The position numbers and the translations under genes are program-made. Below the pieces are notes generated by a model. The model searched no databases. It saw only the letters and a list, made by a program, of their open reading frames with translations, and was not told the origin of the DNA. Positions 58,576-64,000 of a stretch of 64,000 nt of DNA are shown here, piece by piece (position 1 is the stretch's first letter; the number at the start of each line of letters is the position of its first letter). Location of the stretch: contig VTFK01000335.1 in the NCBI GenBank assembly GCA_009617715.1, forward strand, positions 1 through 64,000. The letters run 5' to 3'. Origin of the DNA: Plectrocnemia conspersa. Its lineage: Eukaryota > Arthropoda > Insecta > Trichoptera > Polycentropodidae.

Positions 58576-59750
58576 CTATTTTACCTGGAATTGTCAAATT
58601 ACTAAAATTCGTCGTGTAATCTGTTAATCCATCGATGAATTTTGGAAACAATTTTTTGAGTAGCTGTGCGAGTCGCTCAAAATTTAGACGTGTGAATTTT
58701 TATTCATGGTTCTCAATTTAAAAAGTTTTGTTTTACCATTTACATATTTTCTTAAAATAAATTAGATTATTGTTTATAATTCAACTCAATATTTAGACAA
58801 TATATTTTGAGAGTAATAAATTACGAATCGTGAAGTTGATGTTGAATCAATTGTCATATATTTATTATTTTTTGCCATATTGCAGGGCAATAACGTCGCG
58901 AGGATAAATTAGGCTGAATGTTTTATTTTAATCGAGAGTATTCCTTTAGTTGTACGATAGATTTTTCGATAGAGTGATCCAGCTCCAGTTTTCAAACTTT
59001 TTTTAAAAAACACAAAATTTAACGATATCTTCGATTTTTTTTAATAATCGAACATTTGATGTATTTCATTTATTATGAAAAATAATAGCAATTAAGTGGC
59101 GGATTTTGCTTTTTAGCTGCTCCAACGGCATTAATCGCATGATCTTGGCGGTCAGTGACGGTCACTCTTCAATTTGGCCATTTAATGAAATACTATGAAT
59201 CATAATGAAAGCGAAATTAAAAAAAAACGACTACTGACTGGCCAACTTTTGTTCCCTCTCCTCTGGAAAAAGCTAAAATGCCGTCTCTGATTATAAATAA
59301 AAAATTCTCGGGTTATCCTTAAAATTTAAATTAAATAAACAGTTCCAAATCTATTTCAAAAATATTTTTTAAAATAAGTAATTTCAGTGAAATTACATTG
59401 GAATACATTTTCACTGGTAAATATATATTTTTACCAGTGAATCTGGTGGGTGCTGTTTCAATTACATAATTTCAACTTTGCAATACGTAGTAATATATAC
59501 ATTTACTTATCATTATTTATTTACATGTGATGTATAAATGTTACAGGGAATGTGTATTTTTCAGTGAAGTTATATTTTTACTAATGAAGTCTAAATACAT
59601 TTGGACTACTCGAAATTTGAGAACGAACTGACTGAAAATTCCCGAAAAAAAAATCCGTCCAAGTTTATAAATTATTGCTATAAAATAATAATTTACTAAG
59701 AAATATTTTATTACTAAAATTGATTATCGGAAACGCTGAAACGGAGAGCA
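58576..59750. other. AT-rich spacer, no gene seen
   Basis: The pair TTACTGAAAAT/ATTTTCACTGGTAA-type words near 59,390-59,445 (TTTCACTGGTAAATATATAT and TTTACCAGTGAA) forms an inverted repeat. Otherwise spacer. Confidence 0.35.
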
Positions 59751-59754
59751 CGGT

Positions 59755-60500
59755 TCTAAAAAATCCCAGTTTTTAGTATGAGACATGCAAAAATTACAAA
59801 GAACAGTACTTTCAAAATAAAATATAAATACAAATATATTGTTTGAATAAAGACGCCCCCCAAAATCTTGCATCCGGTGTCATCTGCTCCCCTTTTGTTA
59901 TGATTCTGGGCTTCCGTAACCGTCTGATCTTTAGTATCAAAAAGTTCTATATTGCGCATTTTTTAGATCTCGTTTGCCATCAGATAATTCTTACAATTTC
60001 GGTGGGAACTTCCATGAAAGTGTCGGAATCACTATCTACGCGAAACGACGTCTAAAAAATCTTCTGAGGTGTTCGGCTTTGTTATGAGGAATGCGTTTAA
60101 CTTTGACGATTCGTCAGCTATTCGTGTTTTCTATGACTCTTAAATCCGGATCTCTAATTTGAAATCTCTGAATTACCAAATACTCATTCCTAATCGAAAA
60201 AGTTCTCAAAATGTTTTCGAAATAATTTTATAAGAGGAAATTTTGTTATTATCGGACCTTGTATCCCAGCGCCTTTCTTTTGGGAGCGTTTGGATACGAT
60301 TCAAAGAGTTCTCGCAGAAATTTGTATGTCACTAAGATTTTTTTCAAACTAAGATTCTATTGACAATCAAACTATTTTCAAGGAATTCCAATTTTGGGTT
60401 CCAGAATCATGATTGCGTCCTCTTCTGATGCGTGTTGGAGACAGAACTCGCCTATAGTTATCGCCATCCGGCTCCTTTATTCACTGGCATTGCACATTGA
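59755..60500 (-). pseudogene. Unidentified decayed coding-like stretch
   Basis: The minus strand translates into protein-like segments with interruptions: GEFCLQHASEEDAIMILEP (near 60,450), LRELFESYPNAPKRKALGYK (near 60,290), FENILRTFSIRN then EYLVIQRFQIRDPDLRVIE (near 60,200), KRIPHNKAEHLRRFFRR (near 60,070), and SDSDTFMEVPTEIVRI (near 60,020). Composition is less AT-biased than its surroundings. I do not recognise the family. It may be an old transposon or a host pseudogene; residue variety is the only support. Confidence 0.25.
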
Positions 60501-61640
60501 TCTATTTAATGTTGACTACGAGGAGTTGGTCCAGTTCATTTAATTTTATTTTTCTTACTATATATTTTGTATATTTTTTTGCGTACTGATACAAAGTGTT
60601 GTTTTTTTCACCATAGTGGCGCATTTGGGGATGCTCTTAATTTAATTGAAATAAATTATAAAATACTTGAAAATGGTGAATATGAATAAATAAAAACTTA
60701 TTGATAGTGTGAACCGCAAAACAAATATAAGTAGTTTATAAAGTAATTTATCTTCAAATATACTCGTAACTACATGGCTTGTAATACACCGCAATTAATA
60801 CGTTTTAAACACGAAAAGGAACATTTGTCCTTTCAATCCTTGTAAATAAAGTCACACGTTATACGGGGCGGTGATAAATGCATTATAACAAAACACGCCA
60901 TTTGTCAACATCAACATTTTATGTTGATCGATATTTATTCTTGGCGTTGTTGTGTTGATATTTATGTAACACTTTTGATAATAGACGTTTCAATGAGCGA
61001 GAAGATAAATTTGTTTGCACAGCAGTTGCATTATTATTATGTTAATAATAGATCGCATAAGGAATAACGAGTATACTAGATGATCTCAATCGTATGAAAT
61101 ACATATATAATATACAAAAATGAACGGGTTAAGCATTTCGAATTGAATTGAATTAATTATGTTACGGCGGGGGGTAATTAGAATCGAATTTTTAAGGCGG
61201 TCGATCTTCATAGGTTGGTTTCTTTTCGAGGTTGTCTCCAGTTCGGGAGCGGTTTTTAATCAGTTTCCCGCAGTTACACGGTAACTAACATTCCTCCGGC
61301 GTAAATAGCCGGCTCGCACGTAAAAAAACCTTCTTCGGAGCCGCGATAACGTTTCGGCTCGTGCTGCATGCATCACGCTCGGGCCATCACGCGATCCCGT
61401 GGGTTCATCAGATTTGAGCAGGAGCCCTCTTTCAATTTTGATTATCCGCCTTGAACATGTTCATTTCGGTTTTAATAAATGACAACAACAGGCAATCATT
61501 TATAGGGTACAACATGCTTTAAGCCTTCCAGTAAATAGCAATTTTAAATACAAATTGTCAACTTGATACTAGAATTTTAATTAAAAATAACACGGGTGAA
61601 GTAAAGGTAATGTTTACCAGCATTAGTATAGATAGCACAT
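60501..61640. other. AT-rich spacer then CpG block 61.15-61.45 kb
   Basis: ATCAACAT at 60,910-60,917 pairs with ATGTTGAT at 60,921-60,928. The CpG block contains TTACGGCGGGGGG near 61,161, CGGCGTAAATAGCCGGC near 61,297 and TGCATGCATCACG near 61,365. No gene supported. Confidence 0.3.
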
Positions 61641-61641
61641 C

Positions 61642-61674
61642 TAATGCTTGCACTACGCTCTCTGGAAGTTGTCC
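61642..61674 (-). repeat. Left arm of a 1.08-kb-spaced inverted repeat
   Basis: Read on the minus strand this gives ACAACTTCCAGAGAGCGTAG followed by TGCAAGCATTA, matching 62,690-62,721 with three substitutions and one indel over 32 bases. It may be a terminal repeat of an unrecognised element or a duplicated binding region. Confidence 0.65.
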
Positions 61675-61679
61675 GAACC

Positions 61680-62300
61680 GAAGTTCAACTGAAGTCGGCC
61701 GAGGTCACCGACATCTGAGTAGCGGCCACACTGCCACAAATTTCATATGCGTTCCGGACGGCGGCTGCTGTCATGTACAGCTGGCATATTTGCGCGCGAT
61801 TGAAAAATGTGCCAAATAATCGCAATTTTTAAATTGTCATATTATTAAAATTACGCTACTGATAATTATAAAAGTTTGTGTGTGCACTCACCAATACAAT
61901 ATCAGTGAAAACTTTTCATTATTATCATCAGTGAAAAATATTCAATTTACGCAAAATCTTTGTCAGCTTTTGCAAAATGCCTTAAGGCATAAAAATGATA
62001 CTTCAGAATACAAACACCACATCTGTGACTATCATAGAATTTGTCGCCATCGATTCTAAATAAGAATATGTTATGGTGTGACATTTATATAAACCGATCT
62101 AAGAAAATACATAAGGATATACGAAACGATTTTAAAAAAAAAAATCAAGTACCACTAATTATTTTTTAATTATTTAATTTTATATGAAAAAAAATATAAT
62201 AATTTGTCAGAAGAATATACTATCAAAAATATAATTAATCCCTTTTGGAGCCCTGAAATATTCAAAGATGTCAGTAAAAGTCTGTTGAAGTCCCCGATAA
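61680..62300. other. Interval between inverted-repeat arms
   Basis: A CpG stretch to 61,810 is followed by AT-rich spacer. No transposase-like frame is present, so if this is an element it is non-autonomous. Confidence 0.3.
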
Positions 62301-62689
62301 GCATGTGGTATTATAACTTCACCACGTGACCACGATGCAGCGCTCGACGTGCGTGTTAGCCATAGGACACCTACGCGCATTCTTAAATTGAACCAAGCTA
62401 CTCGTTCTATCTCAGTTTGCGAAAAACCATATCATTATCTCTCTCACTCTCATCACCTAACACGCGAGAGAGCGAAAGGGGAAGTATCTCACCGCTCGCA
62501 CTCGAAAGAGCAGCTCCGACTTCGGTCCGTTTGCCGACAATGTTCGGAAGCGCTCGAAGCTGGCCAAGTCCACTGAATTATCCCACTTTGCCTCCCGTTC
62601 TCGGTAACCTCGGACAACTTCCGAGAGATTTTAGAGCGGACAGAACCCAACTAGACCGAAGTAACCCACTATATCCCTTGGCCAACCTT
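62301..62689. other. CpG block with GAGA words, promoter-like composition
   Basis: CCACGTGACCACG near 62,321, TATCTCTCTCACTCTC near 62,438 and GCGAGAGAGCGAAAG near 62,463 are present. CTCAGTTTG near 62,410 resembles an initiator. GGACAACTTCCGAGAG at 62,612-62,627 is a third, partial copy of the inverted-repeat arm. The 101-codon frame at 62,417-62,722 is serine/leucine/arginine-rich without a known motif. Confidence 0.3.
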
Positions 62690-62721
62690 GGTCAACTTCC
62701 AGAGAGTGTAGTGCAGGCATA
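62690..62721 (+). repeat. Right arm of the 1.08-kb-spaced inverted repeat
   Basis: GTCAACTTCCAGAGAGTGTA followed by GTGCAGGCATA matches the arm at 61,642-61,674 read in reverse. A direct partial copy lies 78 bp upstream. Confidence 0.65.
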
Positions 62722-64000
62722 AGAATACTGTCCTGGAATATTTCGATTGAGATTCCTCAAGAAATCATGATAAAAAATAGTCTTCATCGCCGGAAAATTA
62801 TTTATATAATCCCTCGAAATTCAAGTCTTTAGTTAAATTTTAATGCATGTCTAAATACAATGGTAATAAAGATTAAATTTATGCTCTAATAAGTTCTCAT
62901 TCCAAAGTCTAAGAAATTCTAAGTTAATGTTTTTTTTTACTTTTCATTTAAATATCTTAAAAAAAACGTAAAAATAAAAGACTTTTTTTTTTATACATAA
63001 AACGATTTTCACCACTAATAAAGTAATTTTTTCATAGATGCTCAAAAAGGGATTAATATTATTAGTAAATTAATAATAATTCTCTTTTTTCTACTTAAAA
63101 ATATGATATAACGATTGTCGAAAATGAATTATAAAATAAAATTTTGAAGCAAATTGTAAAAAGTTGAAAAGTAAGAAAATTGCTGGGTTAAGATATTATA
63201 AATAATTGAGCTATGAAAATCGAATATAAATCGTGTAACTGACTTTTCTAATTGATATGAGACAGATTGGCAGATAAATATTTCAGATGTAGTTTAATAG
63301 ATTTTTCTTCAATGATGGCGTCAAATTCAACAATTCTTTCCAAAGTAGAAAATGTCTATATATCGGAATTTCAGCAATAAAAGGTTAAACGATTAAGAAA
63401 TGTATTTAATATAAAATATATAGATGATGATAAATCTATCAAGAGCTCTATAGTTGAAGTATGGTATTTTTTAATTAGACTATTTCATGTCATAGCTCTA
63501 TAGAAATACATCATACCAACTATATTTATGGCGTTTATCTTCAAAATATTCATTGTTGGTGCGGTTTGGACAGATAAAGACTCGACTTGTTTGCGGAAGA
63601 CTTCACGAGGAGAGCCAAACCAACAGCATCCATTCAGTTGAAAATGGTTTATTCTTATCTGCTAAGTTCGTCCAGTAGCCTCGTTTTAATAGGTCCCACT
63701 TCTTTGTTATTTAGTAACAACGTAATAAATATTGCGTTGAAGACATGCGGTCTTTCTATCGTGCGATGCAAAGAATGACGATTAAAACGTTCGCAGGCAA
63801 TTAAGGAAAATTAAACTTTGTTATTTTATATTTGGACCGATAGCGGAACAACCGCTAATGGGCGGACCCCTTCACGGTTTGATTTTATATTATCAAATGG
63901 TTCATATTTTTATTTCCGCCCATAAGTGCATATTCGTGTTACAGCAATACCTATTTATTCATATTATTAAGACTTTGCTCTATTATATTCAATTAAAAAA
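62722..64000. other. AT-rich spacer, no gene seen
   Basis: Balanced patches at 63,560-63,780 and 63,830-63,890 (TAGCGG-AACAA-CCGCTA hairpin near 63,841) carry no recognisable gene. Confidence 0.35.

Noticed and set aside
62417..62722. 101-codon frame
   Set aside because: Serine/arginine/proline-rich because of CT and GAGA words. A second frame overlaps it and no domain is seen.
1..64000. Hox-cluster microRNAs (miR-10, iab-4) and homeobox exons
   Set aside because: I looked for the mature miRNA words and for the homeobox KIWFQNRR codons on both strands by eye and found none, so a Hox-complex identity rests on motif content only.
1..64000. CRISPR arrays or prokaryotic operons
   Set aside because: No regular short repeats with unique spacers and no bacterial gene organisation. 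The sequence is clearly eukaryotic.

Overview
This window looks like nuclear DNA of an arthropod, most probably an insect. It is very A+T-rich (roughly three quarters by eye). There are no operons, no long unbroken ORFs and no tRNA or rRNA genes that I can recognise. The transposon families present (CR1/jockey-group LINE, piggyBac, pogo/Tigger, a probable hAT) are all decayed, as is usual in insect genomes. Nothing in the sequence fixes the order or species.

I find no intact host gene. The only host coding signals are weak: a possible exon end at 1-136 with a consensus splice donor, a possible terminal exon after a strong splice acceptor at 35,279 followed by 3'UTR-like sequence, and a possible Inr/DPE promoter with a very short first exon at 10,549-10,634. 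The window therefore reads as a gene desert or a set of very long introns.

The layout alternates between two kinds of DNA. The first is short, CpG-containing, less AT-rich blocks of 0.3-1 kb: about 3.0-3.4, 4.3-5.1, 7.6-8.3, 8.6-9.0, 10.7-11.8, 13.7-14.7, 16.1-16.4, 18.9-19.1, 21.5-21.9, 24.8-25.2, 26.7-27.6, 32.5-33.4, 34.6-34.9, 42.1-43.4, 46.9-48.2, 51.3-52.0, 56.5-57.2, 61.1-61.8 and 62.3-62.7 kb. Several of these carry clusters of motifs matching known insect regulators: CTCF-like cores, PHO-like GCCAT cores with GAGA runs, and TTTACG/CGTAAA/CAATAAA sites of the posterior-Hox/Caudal type. The second kind is AT-rich spacer, much of it degenerate tandem arrays (12.5-13.3, 16.9-18.2, 20.2-21.0, 22.8-24.2, 29.6-31.9, 33.4-34.5 and 43.9-44.7 kb). 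Three or four of these arrays appear to belong to one family present in both orientations.

Mobile-element fossils cluster in the right half: hAT-like copies (1.4-1.9 and 41.2-41.7 kb), a LINE at 48.4-50.7 kb, a piggyBac remnant at 53.15-53.94 kb, a DDE transposase fossil at 55.5-56.2 kb, and an internally deleted Tigger at 57.62-58.57 kb. Small inverted-repeat elements (MITEs) lie at 1.9, 6.1 and 39.9 kb, two of them with piggyBac-like TTAA/CCC ends.

The best candidate for an interesting system is the set of regulatory-looking blocks in the first 12 kb. A palindromic CTCF-like site sits beside a GAGA run and PHO-like cores (4.36-5.11 kb). A perfect inverted pair of CTCF-like sites (7.58 and 8.06 kb) encloses a TTTACG palindrome. 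A further dense cluster lies at 11.44-11.69 kb. This resembles the boundary-plus-PRE organisation known from insect Hox complexes, but that identity is an inference.
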